A DNA stretch of 64,000 bases from Lapidilactobacillus luobeiensis. Its GTDB lineage: Bacteria; Bacillota; Bacilli; Lactobacillales; Lactobacillaceae. Every line of letters starts with the position of its first letter. Positions within the stretch are counted from its first letter, which is position 1. The DNA is taken from contig NZ_BROC01000001.1 of NCBI RefSeq assembly GCF_024345205.1, positions 1 through 64,000 on the forward strand, written 5' to 3'. A program made the translations under genes and the position numbers. Positions 36,750 to 45,661 of the stretch are shown here, in pieces. The notes under the pieces are model-generated. The model worked only from the letters and a program-made list of their open reading frames with translations. It was not told where the DNA came from and made no database searches.

Positions 36750-36798
36750 AAATCAATTGATTTGACGTGTTTCGGATTGAGAGGGCGGTGAAACAAAA

Positions 36799-37422
36799 TC
36801 AAGAAATATGGGCCCGGTATAAACTGATAACTTTACCTAAAATAGTGACATCTGGCAAAATGATCGGATCCATCGTATCGTTTTCGGGTTGAAGACGGAT
36901 GTGACCGTGTTCACGGTAGAATCGTTTACAGGTTGCTTCATTCTCATCATTCATGGCAATGACGATCTCACCGTTATTGGCGGCTCGTTGTTGACGAATG
37001 ATCACTTGGTCGCCGTCAAAAATACCAGCGTTGATCATACTTTCACCCCGGATGGTCAGCATGAAGAGATTGTTATCATCTAAATTCAGATTGGGTGGTA
37101 GTGGGAAATAATCCGTTGCTTCTTCCACGGCCAAGATCGGTTCCCCGGCAGTGACCACGCCTAGTAGCGGGATCAAGCTTTCTTTGACCCCGATCGCGTC
37201 GCGACCCATGTCAGTTAATTCCATCGCCCTTGGTTTAGTTTTGTCGCGGTCAAGGTAGCCGCGAGTCGTCAAGCGTGCTAAATGACCATGGACAGTTGAG
37301 GAGGAAGACAGGTCAACAGCAGCACAAATCTCCCGAACGGTTGGTGGATAACCACAATCGTTGACGGTATCATAAATGAAGCGTAAAATTTCAAGTTGTT
37401 TGTTGCTGATTCCTTTTGTCAT
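36799..37422 (-). CDS. lexA: LexA SOS repressor
   Basis: A 207-residue LexA. The N-terminal winged helix (residues about 8-62) includes [22 protein letters not shown]. The self-cleavage site is Ala92-Gly93 in VVTAGEP, and the catalytic pair is Ser128 (RGESM) and Lys166 (EATCKRF). It represses DNA-damage genes and cuts itself when RecA filaments form. The ATG at 37422 lies 6 nt after a GAGG; a TTG 12 nt further upstream is also in frame. A near-consensus LexA box lies in the gap toward the divergent DUF896 gene, as expected for autoregulation. Confidence 0.97.
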   Translation of the reverse strand: MTKGISNKQLEILRFIYDTVNDCGYPPTVREICAAVDLSSSSTVHGHLARLTTRGYLDRDKTKPRAMELTDMGRDAIGVKESLIPLLGVVTAGEPILAVEEATDYFPLPPNLNLDDNNLFMLTIRGESMINAGIFDGDQVIIRQQRAANNGEIVIAMNDENEATCKRFYREHGHIRLQPENDTMDPIILPDVTILGKVISLYRAHIS

Positions 37423-37476
37423 AAGGCACCTCAAATGTAGTATACTTAGATATTAGCATAAATTTTAGGCCGTGGC

Positions 37477-37488
37477 AAACAGATGTTC
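37477..37488. promoter_or_regulatory. Candidate LexA box
   Basis: AAACAGATGTTC matches the Gram-positive SOS box GAAC-N4-GTTC except for the first base. It lies between lexA and the divergent DUF896 gene and could control both. Confidence 0.6.
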
Positions 37489-37523
37489 CCCATTTGGCGG
37501 CCTTTTGCAAGGAGTTGAGAAAT

Positions 37524-37769
37524 ATGGCGGAGATCGATCCAAAATTGATCGCGCGGATCAATCAATTGGCGGCTAAAGCCAAGCGTGGTGAATTAACAGC
37601 TGAAGAAACTGCTGAACGACAGGAATTACGTCATGCTTACTTGGAACAATTTCGGGCGGGATTTCGAACCCAAGTTGAGAATATTCGGGTTTTTAACAAG
37701 CAAGGCCAAGAAGTCACGCCTGAGAAAGTTCGGCGGGTCCAACGTGAAAAAAATTTACGCGACGATTGA
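37524..37769 (+). CDS. DUF896/YnzC-like small protein
   Basis: An 81-residue protein of the UPF0291 (YnzC) family: two helices with KLIARINQLAAKAKRGELTAEE and the conserved ERQELRHAYLEQFR, then a basic tail. In Bacillus the relative is next to lexA and yneA and is part of the SOS regulon. The ATG at 37524 has AAGGAG 9 nt upstream; the frame extends upstream without support. Function is unknown. Confidence 0.92.
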   Translation: MAEIDPKLIARINQLAAKAKRGELTAEETAERQELRHAYLEQFRAGFRTQVENIRVFNKQGQEVTPEKVRRVQREKNLRDD

Positions 37770-37967
37770 TCAGCTATGGTGACCACTGTTGGCAGCAACG
37801 TTGATCGCCTGATCTGATCAGGTTTTCTAGGCCACGCAATGAGAATCACATGAGAGATTTTTCTTTTTTTAAAAAAACACGTTATAAATTTGTAAATTAC
37901 CCTTGCATGTACTGGTGTAATCTGGGTAAAATAAGATTAGCATTTTTGATTAAGGAGTAGGGCGACG

Positions 37968-38210
37968 ATGAATACAGGATTATGGATCTTATTTATTGTA
38001 TTAGGAGTATTATTAGGGGCAGTAGCGGGCTTCTTTGGCGCGCGGGCCTATATGAAGAAGTATTTTCGTGACAATCCACCGATCAATACGGATATGATGC
38101 GGGCGATGATGGTACAAATGGGGCAAAAGCCTTCTGAAAAGAAGCTGCACCAAATGATGAGTGCCATGAAGGCCCAACAAGCTAAAGCTGAAAAGGAAAA
38201 CAAGAAGTAG
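37968..38210 (+). CDS. YneF-like (UPF0154) membrane protein
   Basis: An 80-residue protein with one N-terminal membrane helix ([20 protein letters not shown]) and the family motif [17 protein letters not shown], then a Lys/Gln-rich cytoplasmic tail. Conserved in Bacilli, function unknown. AAGGAG lies about 10 nt before the ATG. It ends before a clear terminator, so it is separate from the ABC exporter. Confidence 0.93.
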   Translation: MNTGLWILFIVLGVLLGAVAGFFGARAYMKKYFRDNPPINTDMMRAMMVQMGQKPSEKKLHQMMSAMKAQQAKAEKENKK

Positions 38211-38240
38211 CCAACTTTAACTTTCATACTGTAATGATCG

Positions 38241-38264
38241 CAGGTGCTTGCACCTGTTTTTTTT
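38241..38264 (+). terminator. Rho-independent terminator
   Basis: CAGGTGC and GCACCTG pair around TT and are followed by eight T. Confidence 0.9.
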
Positions 38265-38292
38265 GTGGAATTTTTTAAGGTGAGGTAAAGAA

Positions 38293-40053
38293 ATGGGAAT
38301 ATTTAAGAAACTCGGCTGGTTCTTCAAAGCCGAAAAGAAACGCTATATTTGGGGATTGATTTTCCTACTCTTGGTCGATTTGGCTGGACTGATCCCGCCA
38401 CGGGTGATGGGGATCTTGGCCGACAAAATGGGTAATAAGCAATTAACGCTGTCACTGTTGGCAGAATGGTTGGTGTTGTTGGCACTTGCCGCGATCGTGC
38501 AGTATGTGAGCCGCTTTGGCTGGCGGACGATGATCTGGGGCGGCGCGGCTACCTTGGAACGGGAAATGCGTTCGCGTTTATTCGCGTTCTTCCTGAAAAT
38601 GGACGCTACTTTCTTCCAGAAACATCGGACCGGTGACCTGATGGCCCACGCCACCAATGACTTGAACGCGATCCAGAACGTGGCCGGCGCTGGGATCTTG
38701 ACCTTGGCCGATTCGATTTTGACTGGGAGCACCACGATCATTGCCATGTTGATCTTTGTCGACTGGCGCTTGACCTTGATGGCCATCTTGCCCATGCCGC
38801 TGTTGGCGATTATGGCGCGGGTGTTGGGGAGCCATTTGCACACGGCGTTCGGCGAATCGCAGGCGGCTTTCTCCCGTTTGAATGATAAAACTCAGGAATC
38901 GATTAGTGGCATCAAAGTCATCAAAACATTCGGCCAAGAAGACGAAGATGTGGCGGATTTCGACAAAATCGTCGACAAAACGATCACGATCAATAAGAAG
39001 GTTTATCGGATCGATTCGTTATTCGATCCGGCGATCTCGATCATTATTGGACTGACCTACGTGATCACGATTATTTATGGCGGCACCTTGGTGGTCAACC
39101 AGACGATCACCGTGGGCCAATTGATTTCCTTCATCGCCTATATTGGCGCGCTGGTTTGGCCGATGTTTGCCATCGGTCGCCTGTTCAACGTCATCGAACG
39201 GGGCAACGCCAGTTACGATCGGGTCAATGAACTTCTTTCTGAAAAGAGCCAAGCGGTGGCGCCGAAAGTGGCCAGTGCGCCGGTTGTCAGCGGCGATCTG
39301 GATTATCAAATCGATCAGTTCAGCTATCCTGATGATCCACGCCCGGCCTTACAACAGATCCACTTCAAATTACGCCAAGGTCAAACCCTGGGCTTAGTGG
39401 GTCGCGTTGGCGCTGGGAAAACAACGATCATGAAATTATTACTCCGGGAATTCGACCATTATCAAGGCCAGATCACGATTGGTGGTCAGGATGTTCGTGA
39501 TGTGCCGGCCGCCAGTGTTTTAGGCGCGATCGGTTACGTTCCCCAAGATAATTTCTTGTTCTCCACCACCGTGCGCGACAATATCCGGTTCGCGGCGATG
39601 GATCAAGATCAAGATGCCGTTGAGCACGCGGCAGCCCAAAGCGCGATCCACGACGATATTTTGCACTTCAGTCAACAATATGAAACCCTGGTTGGTGAAA
39701 AAGGGGTCTCCTTGTCCGGCGGGCAAAAGCAACGGTTGGCAATCTCACGGGCCTTGATGGTCTTGCCTGAGATTCTGATTTTAGACGACGCGTTGTCAGC
39801 GGTGGATGCCAAAACGGAAGAAACGATTCTGGAAAATTTGAAGCATGATCGACAGAACAAAACCACGATCATCGCGGCCCATCGCTTGAGTAGCGTGATG
39901 AACGCGGATGAGATCTTGGTGATCGACAATGGTCAGATCACCGAGCGGGGCAATCATCAAGAATTACTGCAACGCGCCGGTTGGTACGCGGAAATGTGGG
40001 CCAAACAACAAGTTGAATCACAATTAGGAGGTGAGCAGCATGACGCAGAATAA
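38293..40053 (+). CDS. ABC exporter half, first subunit of a heterodimer (LmrC/YheI-like)
   Basis: A 586-residue half transporter: six membrane helices (about residues 18-300), then the ATPase with Walker A GRVGAGKTT, signature LSGGQKQRL, Walker B ILILDDALSAVD and a switch His in AAHRLSS. Walker B ends in Asp where a catalytic Glu normally sits, which marks the degenerate site usual in one half of heterodimeric exporters. With its partner it likely exports drugs or lipids. It overlaps the second subunit by 14 nt. Confidence 0.92.
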   Translation: MGIFKKLGWFFKAEKKRYIWGLIFLLLVDLAGLIPPRVMGILADKMGNKQLTLSLLAEWLVLLALAAIVQYVSRFGWRTMIWGGAATLEREMRSRLFAFFLKMDATFFQKHRTGDLMAHATNDLNAIQNVAGAGILTLADSILTGSTTIIAMLIFVDWRLTLMAILPMPLLAIMARVLGSHLHTAFGESQAAFSRLNDKTQESISGIKVIKTFGQEDEDVADFDKIVDKTITINKKVYRIDSLFDPAISIIIGLTYVITIIYGGTLVVNQTITVGQLISFIAYIGALVWPMFAIGRLFNVIERGNASYDRVNELLSEKSQAVAPKVASAPVVSGDLDYQIDQFSYPDDPRPALQQIHFKLRQGQTLGLVGRVGAGKTTIMKLLLREFDHYQGQITIGGQDVRDVPAASVLGAIGYVPQDNFLFSTTVRDNIRFAAMDQDQDAVEHAAAQSAIHDDILHFSQQYETLVGEKGVSLSGGQKQRLAISRALMVLPEILILDDALSAVDAKTEETILENLKHDRQNKTTIIAAHRLSSVMNADEILVIDNGQITERGNHQELLQRAGWYAEMWAKQQVESQLGGEQHDAE

Positions 40054-41914
40054 AGAAAAGAAAACCAAGCAGCAGTCTGATCACCAGGAGCCAACGGACG
40101 CAACGACCGCGACCAGCGAGAATCAATCCGTTTGGGCGCAAAGCATTCCCATGAAGGAACAAGGTCAGATCATCAAGCGTATGCTGAAGTTCACTTTGCC
40201 GTTCAAGTGGTTGTTCATTATCGCCATCTTGAGCGCCACCGCCTTGTCCTTACTGAATGTTTTCTTGCCGCGGATTTTGCAGGAATTCATGGATAAATAT
40301 CTAACGTCAGCCCGGGGAACTACCCGGGTGATCTTAGGCTTTGCCGCTTTGTACTTTCTTGGTGTTTTATTGAAAGCAATGCTCCAGTTTGTCAGTAATT
40401 ATCTTTACTCCGTTGGGGCCGAGAAGGCGCTGGAAAGTGTCCGGCGCGCGCTATTCAGTAAATTGCACACTTTAGGGATGCGCTACTTTGACTTGACGCC
40501 AGCTGGTTCGATCGTCTCCCGGGTGACCAACGATACCATGTCCTTGATGGATTTCTTGCAATTCTTCGCGTCGATTTTGACCGGGTTGCTGGGAATCATT
40601 ACCGCCTACTTCGCGATGGCGGCCTTGAATGGCACTGGGGCGCTGGTTGTCTTGGCCTTCTTGCCGATTTTGCTGGTGGCGATCTGGTATTACGCCCGTT
40701 ACAGCTCGCGGGTCTACCGGCGGATGCGGGAACGTTTGAGTGAACTGAACGTGAAGTTGAATGAATCGATCGAAGGGATTGGCGTGATCCAGGAGTTTCG
40801 GCAGGAACACCGGATCGGTCAAGAATTCGAGCAGACCAACGGCGAATATTTGGCCACGCGCAAAGCGATGATCCACACTAACTCGCTGCTGTTATCCTCG
40901 TTGATCAATTTACTCTACGCTTTGGCGCTGACCGCTGTTTTGGCTTATTTTGGGCTACTTTCGGAACATGTTTTCGTGGAAGCGGGGGTTATTTACGCCT
41001 TTACGACCTACGTCCAGAACTTCTTCAATCCGATCTCCGACATGATGGACTCGCTGTCCTTTATGCAAGATGGGGTGGTGGCCGGCAAACGGATCTTCCG
41101 GATCTTGGATGATTCGACGATCGCGCCGCAACAACATCCGGACGCGTCTGGCGAGATCACCGCTGGAAAAATCGAGTTCCGCCATGTTTCCTTTGCTTAC
41201 GATGGCGAACACAAAGTCCTGAATGACATTTCCTTCATTGCCGAGCCCGGGCAGACGATTGGCATCGTCGGTCATACCGGTTCCGGCAAGAGTTCGATCA
41301 TTAATATCATGATGCGCTTTTACGAATTTTATGAAGGTCAGATCTTGATCGATGGTAAAGACATCAAAGATTATCCCATGACCGAATTACGCCGGAAAAT
41401 GGGTTTGGTCTTGCAGGATTCCTTCATGTTCTACGGTGATGTGGCTTCCAATATTCGCTTGTTCAATCAAGACATCACTGATCGGCAAATCGAAGAAGCC
41501 GCCGAATTCGTTCAGGCGGATCGCTTCATTAATAAATTGTCCCGCGGCTACCACGCTCGGGTGATTGAAGGCGGTACTCAGTTCTCCAGTGGTGAGCGGC
41601 AGCTGATCTCCTTCGCACGCACGGTGGTCACTGATCCGAAGATCTTGGTGCTGGACGAAGCCACAGCCAATATTGACACGGAAACGGAAAGTATGATCCA
41701 AGAAGGGCTGCGGCGCATCCGCCGTGGTCGGACCACGATTGCTATCGCTCACCGTTTGTCGACCATCAAGGACGCTGAACAAATCATTGTCCTTGACGCT
41801 GGCCACATTGTTGAGCACGGCACCCACGATCAATTATTGGCGAAAAAAGGGCGTTACTATCAGTTGTACCAATTGCAACACGGGGTCGACGCGACCGCGG
41901 AACCAACTGCTTAA
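40040..41914 (+). CDS. ABC exporter half, second subunit (LmrD/YheH-like)
   Basis: A 624-residue half transporter with a longer polar N-terminus (about 45 residues) before the six helices. The ATPase has Walker A GHTGSGKSS, Walker B ILVLDEATANID with the catalytic Glu, and AIAHRLST. Its signature reads FSSGERQL in place of LSGGQ. Together with the first subunit this gives one proper and one degenerate ATP site. ATG 40040 has AGGAGG upstream; GTG 40031 is in frame but sits on that site. Confidence 0.92.
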   Translation: MTQNKEKKTKQQSDHQEPTDATTATSENQSVWAQSIPMKEQGQIIKRMLKFTLPFKWLFIIAILSATALSLLNVFLPRILQEFMDKYLTSARGTTRVILGFAALYFLGVLLKAMLQFVSNYLYSVGAEKALESVRRALFSKLHTLGMRYFDLTPAGSIVSRVTNDTMSLMDFLQFFASILTGLLGIITAYFAMAALNGTGALVVLAFLPILLVAIWYYARYSSRVYRRMRERLSELNVKLNESIEGIGVIQEFRQEHRIGQEFEQTNGEYLATRKAMIHTNSLLLSSLINLLYALALTAVLAYFGLLSEHVFVEAGVIYAFTTYVQNFFNPISDMMDSLSFMQDGVVAGKRIFRILDDSTIAPQQHPDASGEITAGKIEFRHVSFAYDGEHKVLNDISFIAEPGQTIGIVGHTGSGKSSIINIMMRFYEFYEGQILIDGKDIKDYPMTELRRKMGLVLQDSFMFYGDVASNIRLFNQDITDRQIEEAAEFVQADRFINKLSRGYHARVIEGGTQFSSGERQLISFARTVVTDPKILVLDEATANIDTETESMIQEGLRRIRRGRTTIAIAHRLSTIKDAEQIIVLDAGHIVEHGTHDQLLAKKGRYYQLYQLQHGVDATAEPTA

Positions 41915-42105
41915 CTGCTCCTGACCACAACTGCCGCTTTTTTGCGGGTTCACCAATCCAGCGTCACACTTTTTTTGGGGGGCGTGTGGCTGAATCTTAA
42001 GCTTGCCCGCCGCTCACGAGTCCGGCTGACAAAATCAAACAAGGTGGTCAGTTCTAGCTGGTGAGATTTAGCGTCAATCAAAGGAGACACATTAACAAGT
42101 TAAGG

Positions 42106-42136
42106 GAGTCGAGTCCAATTGGGGCTCGGCTTTTTT
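42106..42136 (+). terminator. Probable terminator
   Basis: GTCGAGTCC (42109-42116 region) pairs with GGGGCTCGGC around AATT and is followed by six T. Confidence 0.7.
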
Positions 42137-42325
42137 CCGCGGCGGCCACCAATTGCGTTTGGCGGGGGGAGCTGATGAACGCCACTAATCAGTAAATACG
42201 CGAAGTTTGCCCATTTTACTTCAAAAAATGATCAAAATCCCAACTTTTTTCCTTACTGTTATTTTTCCAGTGGCAGTGTGGATACAGGGCGTAAGAACGC
42301 TTGGGGGATGACAATGCACAAACAG

Positions 42326-42374
42326 TTAAAAAAATCACCGCCTTAGGGGCGACTCCGAAGAGTGCTCCTAAGGC
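42326..42374 (-). terminator. Terminator of the plsC-like gene
   Basis: A 15-16 bp stem spans 42340-42374, with a TTCG tetraloop when read on the minus strand. On that strand it is followed by GGTGA and seven T. Confidence 0.85.
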
Positions 42375-42393
42375 AGTGTTTGTTAGCGCTTGG

Positions 42394-43050
42394 CTATTTC
42401 AATTGGTTTTTGGCTTTCTCGGCTTCTAAATGTTTCTCATCAGGTACGTAGTGGAAATCGGGGTTGATTTCTTGATCTAGCGCGGCCCAGGCAGCGGTCA
42501 TCTGTTGATTGATCATTTCTGACCCCGCTTCGTCCAACTTCAAACGGCGGTCGATGGGGATCGGCTCGCCGAAGCCCACGGTCACCCGTTTGTGTTTGAG
42601 AAAGTCCTTGAAGGTCACCGGGCCTTGATAAACGGCGGGCAACAGCGGCACATTAGCCAACTTGGCGATCAAGGCGGCGCCACCCTTGAGCTCACTGGAA
42701 TAGCGGGTGCCAGATGGAAACATGATCAAGGCCAGTTTGCCGGCTTTTAACGTGCGCACCGGAATTTTGATGACTGAGGGACCAGGGTTGAAGCGGTCCA
42801 CCGGAAAAGCATGAGCATGGACCAAGATCCAGCGCAGGATCGGATTACGGAAGAGTTCCTTCTTGGCCATGAAGCTAAATTCTTTCGGACTCGCCGCCAG
42901 CGCAAAAATGATCGGTTCCCACCAAGTCCGGTGGGGCGCGACTAAAATGTAACTGCCTTCAGGTAAGTTTTCCTTATTAACGGTTTTGGTGTGACCGTTG
43001 AGTAGCCACACGATGAAGCGGGCAATCGGTCGGATGATTTTGTAGAACAT
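42394..43050 (-). CDS. plsC: 1-acyl-sn-glycerol-3-phosphate acyltransferase
   Basis: A 218-residue PlsC-like enzyme that adds the second acyl chain to lysophosphatidate. Visible motifs are APHRTWWEP (catalytic His, normally HxxxxD, here HxxxxE) and FPSGTR (usually PEGTR). One N-terminal hydrophobic helix could hold it at the membrane. The ATG at 43050 has AGGTG 5 nt upstream and gives the family N-terminus MFYKIIRPIARF; the frame runs on upstream without support. The plsC/trmN6 neighbourhood is standard for lactobacilli. Confidence 0.88.
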   Translation of the reverse strand: MFYKIIRPIARFIVWLLNGHTKTVNKENLPEGSYILVAPHRTWWEPIIFALAASPKEFSFMAKKELFRNPILRWILVHAHAFPVDRFNPGPSVIKIPVRTLKAGKLALIMFPSGTRYSSELKGGAALIAKLANVPLLPAVYQGPVTFKDFLKHKRVTVGFGEPIPIDRRLKLDEAGSEMINQQMTAAWAALDQEINPDFHYVPDEKHLEAEKAKNQLK

Positions 43051-43161
43051 GACGTCACCTTTTATGCTAAAATTGAGTTCATAGAAAATTATAGCAGAAA
43101 AAGCGGTCAAAGGATATTTTTCGCAATGATATTCTTGGGCGGTCAATGTGGAGGTCATCAA

Positions 43162-43899
43162 ATGACAGAACGGGTCGATCAATTGGTCAACGGCGGTATC
43201 AAAATCATTCAAAGCGACGAGGTGTTCTCATTCTCACTGGATGCGGTTTTGCTGGCGGACTTCGCCCAAGTCAAAAAAACAGATCAAGTGGTCGATCTTT
43301 GCGCTGGTAATGGTGCGGTTGGTTTGTTTCTGGGCCAAAAAACCAAGGAAACGATCACGATGATCGAGCTTCAGGAGAAACTGGCGGAAATGGCGCACCG
43401 CTCAGTTCGACTAAATCACTTGGAAAATCAGATCAACGTTTTGCCGATTGATTTGGCTGATGCGCCTGAATTCTTAGGCACAGACTTTGCGGATGCCGTG
43501 ACTTGTAACCCACCTTATTTCGTTGACCAACCGCAAAGTACGAAGAATCCTAATCCTTATTACGCGATCGCGCGGCATGAATTGAAAACCAATTTAGCGG
43601 CGGTCTTGACAACCAGCGCGCGTTTGCTGAAAACTAATGGACATTTTTACATGGTTCATCGGCCGGAGCGCTTGGACGAGATCATGACCAAATGCGCCGC
43701 GGCGCGGTTGGCCATTAAACGGTTGCAGTTCGTTTATCCCAAGGCGGATCGAGAAGCGAATATGGTTTTGGTCGATGCGATCAAGGATGGTCGGCCTAAT
43801 GGCGTGCGGATCCTGCCGCCGATCGTTGCTTATACCGAACAGGACGAATATACGCCCCAGGTCAAAACCATTTTGCATGGCGATGATTTAACGAAATAA
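43162..43899 (+). CDS. trmN6: tRNA1(Val) A37 N6-methyltransferase
   Basis: A 245-residue class I methyltransferase (YabB/TrmN6). SAM-site VVDLCAGNGAVGLFL and the N6-adenine catalytic motif NPPYF are clear, as is the family opening ERVDQLVNGGIKIIQ. It methylates A37 of a valine tRNA. ATG 43162 with GGAGG 7 nt upstream; an earlier start at 43126 lies before that site. Divergent from plsC. In related genomes the GIY-YIG gene follows directly; here about 750 nt of repeats lie between. Confidence 0.92.
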   Translation: MTERVDQLVNGGIKIIQSDEVFSFSLDAVLLADFAQVKKTDQVVDLCAGNGAVGLFLGQKTKETITMIELQEKLAEMAHRSVRLNHLENQINVLPIDLADAPEFLGTDFADAVTCNPPYFVDQPQSTKNPNPYYAIARHELKTNLAAVLTTSARLLKTNGHFYMVHRPERLDEIMTKCAAARLAIKRLQFVYPKADREANMVLVDAIKDGRPNGVRILPPIVAYTEQDEYTPQVKTILHGDDLTK

Positions 43900-43996
43900 A
43901 TTTTTGGTGGGCAATTGGTTGAGTGGATTGAGAAAAAATGGGGCTTTGTTCTTGGCTTTGCGCCTGATTGCAGTTGTGGTGGGTTGTGGTGTGAAC

Positions 43997-44281
43997 GCAA
44001 CCGCCTCAGGACGTTTGTCGTGGCTGGAAACGTGCTCACCGACCCAGCTCCCTGCGCTTAGCTACGCAATTGTTCCGGAAGCAAAATGCGGCTTCCAAAA
44101 CAATTGCTAGGCTAATGCTCAGGAGCTACCCGGGTCGGTTCACACTCTGTTTCGAACGCGGTGGGCATCGTTTGAAGCCAATCCGCAAAGTGCGCGGCTT
44201 GTCTTCAAATCGAGCCTTATTCTAAGCGATAAATCGCTAAGAATAATCTCACCGCTGAGCCACACGTCCTGAGGCGGTTGC
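43997..44281 (-). repeat. Family 1 structured repeat, type C copy 1 (interrupted by D4)
   Basis: A perfect 18-bp closing stem joins 43997-44014 (GCAACCGCCTCAGGACGT) and 44264-44281. Inside are hairpin I (TTATTCT 44217-44223 with AGAATAA 44240-44246) and a TTTGAAG/CTTCAAA hairpin. Read on the minus strand, the order of parts and the GGTGAG block match types A and B. Relative to copy 2 it contains a 127-nt extra block (D4). Confidence 0.8.
44028..44154 (-). repeat. Family 2 (type D) repeat, D4, nested in type C
   Basis: Begins AAACGTGCTCACC and ends CACTCTGTTTCG. Stems: ACCGACCC/GGGTCGGT, AGCTCC/GGAGCT, GCAATTGTT/AACAATTGC and GGAAGC/GCTTCC. The type C copy at 51786-51941 joins its flanks (TGGCTGG and AACGCGGTGGG) without this block. 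Confidence 0.82.
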
Positions 44282-44653
44282 TGAACAGAATTGAGCTGAT
44301 CTGCTATCGAGGCTTAGGATTTGACGAGATGCTTTTGCAAGCGAGAGGTGAAAACAATTGTCCACCTTTTAGGGTGGTATGGCATGTTAACGGATTCGGA
44401 GTAATAGGCCGGCAGATTTTGGGTAGTGCCGAAAGCTGGATCTTACTCGTTTAAACTGATTTTTTCTGGGAACCGACTGATTTGGTTGATTCAACAGGAT
44501 TCTACTCGAGTTCATCGAAAGGATTATACTGTTGTCGCCCACAAGAGAAATGGAGGCCAGCAGCCTACGTTGGCAGTTGTGTGGCACCAAATCCGATTTG
44601 TATCCCAATGTCACACTGGCCGTGATTTCGATTAAATGAAAGGGAGGCGCACG

Positions 44654-44938
44654 ATTATTTATTATTGTTATATTTTATTATGCGCCGATGGGACCTTCTA
44701 TACGGGGTCAACCAATGACGTGGCCAAACGCGTCGCCACGCACAATGCGGGCAAAGGCGCCAAATACACCCGCAACCGCCGTCCGGTACGCTTGCTGTAT
44801 CAACAAGAATTCGCCAGTAAGTCATTGGCCTTGAGTTTCGAGGCCAAATTCAAGCGGCAGCGTCGTCAAGAAAAAGAAGCTTTCCTGAGAGACCATCAGA
44901 TAAGTTGGCAATCAGAATTAGACGTCAGTCACAAATAG
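44654..44938 (+). CDS. GIY-YIG nuclease-fold protein, YazA/UPF0213 family
   Basis: A GIY-YIG domain protein of about 94 residues: [20 protein letters not shown] contains the Y...YTG motif, followed by [22 protein letters not shown] and a conserved Glu in LSFEAKFK. Single-domain members are conserved in Bacilli next to trmN6, function not settled. Start is unclear. An ATG at 44636 has no site upstream, but AAAGGGAGG (44639-44647) lies inside that frame, 6 nt before an ATT at 44654. The SD position suggests the rare ATT start; if 44636 is used the protein has 100 residues. Flanked on both sides by repeat mosaics. Confidence 0.85.
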   Translation: MIYYCYILLCADGTFYTGSTNDVAKRVATHNAGKGAKYTRNRRPVRLLYQQEFASKSLALSFEAKFKRQRRQEKEAFLRDHQISWQSELDVSHK

Positions 44939-45522
44939 CTGTTGGGAACTGGAAACGTGCTGGTCACAACTGTACTTGGTCATCTACACATTTCTTGGTT
45001 GGGAATCGATCGATTTGGCTGATTCATCAAGAAACTGCCCGAATTCATCAGGCAGACTGCGCTGGTGTCACCAATTTAAAAATTGTGACCACTAACCACG
45101 GCCGTCAATAGCGTGGCTTTCCATCAATTGGCGATAGCTTTCCAGATGACGTGAGCGCTCAAACGATTGTTATAACGTTGAGCGGATGGAACGGAGCTTG
45201 GCATTGGTGGGCTGTTCGTTCGCTTGGCGGAAGGTTGGGCTGGGGGTGAGTCAGCCGCGATATTATTCTTGGCGGCTTTGCCGCCTAGAATAAGGCCGAG
45301 CTTGAAGATTTTCGGCGACCTTCCGAAAAGCTTCAAGTCGTGCCCGCAGCGTTCCACCACCCCCAGCCCGACCTGGAGCCCCACCACATCTGCCCACCAC
45401 CAACACCAAGCGCAGCGCAAGCCGCGGCCACGCTACTTTTGCCAACAAATCTCATCCGTAGCGTGTCGTCAACGAGAATTGATTTTCCTGAAGAAAAACA
45501 TCAGATAAATTGGCGTTAAGAC
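44939..45522 (+). repeat. Family 1 composite: leader plus type B copy 1
   Basis: The leader (about 45005-45200; GGTGTCACCAAT, GTGACCACTAACCACGG, CGCTCAA...TTGAGCG) is shared with copies near 47.7, 52.2 and 54.9 kb. The B core has closing arms 45233-45248 (GGTTGGGCTGGGGGTG) and 45358-45373 (15 Watson-Crick pairs, one U-G). Hairpin I is TTATTCT 45263-45269 with AGAATAA 45287-45293. Hairpin II is CTTGAAG-TTTTCGG with CCGAAAA-CTTCAAG (45301-45337). A tail GCGCAGCGCAAGCCGCGG follows. The element ends about 100 nt before the rpsB promoter. Confidence 0.8.
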
Positions 45523-45550
45523 TTGCATCTTGTATGAGTTCTGGTATAAT
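45523..45550 (+). promoter_or_regulatory. rpsB promoter
   Basis: TTGCAT (45523-45528), 16-nt spacer, TATAAT (45545-45550) with an extended TGG just before the -10. It leaves a leader of about 105 nt before rpsB. In related bacteria such leaders can carry an S2 autoregulatory structure; short GTG/CAC-rich pairings are visible, but I cannot confirm a known motif. Confidence 0.8.
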
Positions 45551-45661
45551 TTTAAACGGTGTTATCACCAAATTCACACACATTGTGATTACGCTTGTGT
45601 TGCCGCAAGGTGCAGACGTGAGAAGAGCAATGTGGCGGAAAAAAACATAGGAGGCTTTATC

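Larger units (their letters stand above)
41915..42393. other. Gap between ABC exporter and plsC-like gene, several hairpins
   Basis: No gene. CACAC/GTGTG pair around a T/G-rich loop near 41966-41987. Two terminators, one per strand, are listed separately. Confidence 0.5.
43900..44653. other. Repeat-filled gap between trmN6 and the GIY-YIG gene
   Basis: After a module containing GATTGCAG (about 43971; also near 51633, 51759 and 54717) comes type C copy 1 with a D element inside. About 44300-44400 matches 51950-52070 (GGATTTGACGA-ATGCTTTTGC, AAAACAATTG, AGGTGGTA). Segment 44468-44545 resembles the leader before type B copy 1 but carries no core. Open frames here are judged to be chance. Confidence 0.6.

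Noticed and set aside
45530-45661. Upstream extension of rpsB
   Set aside because: It begins at the promoter itself; the standard S2 N-terminus follows an AGGAGG at 45662.
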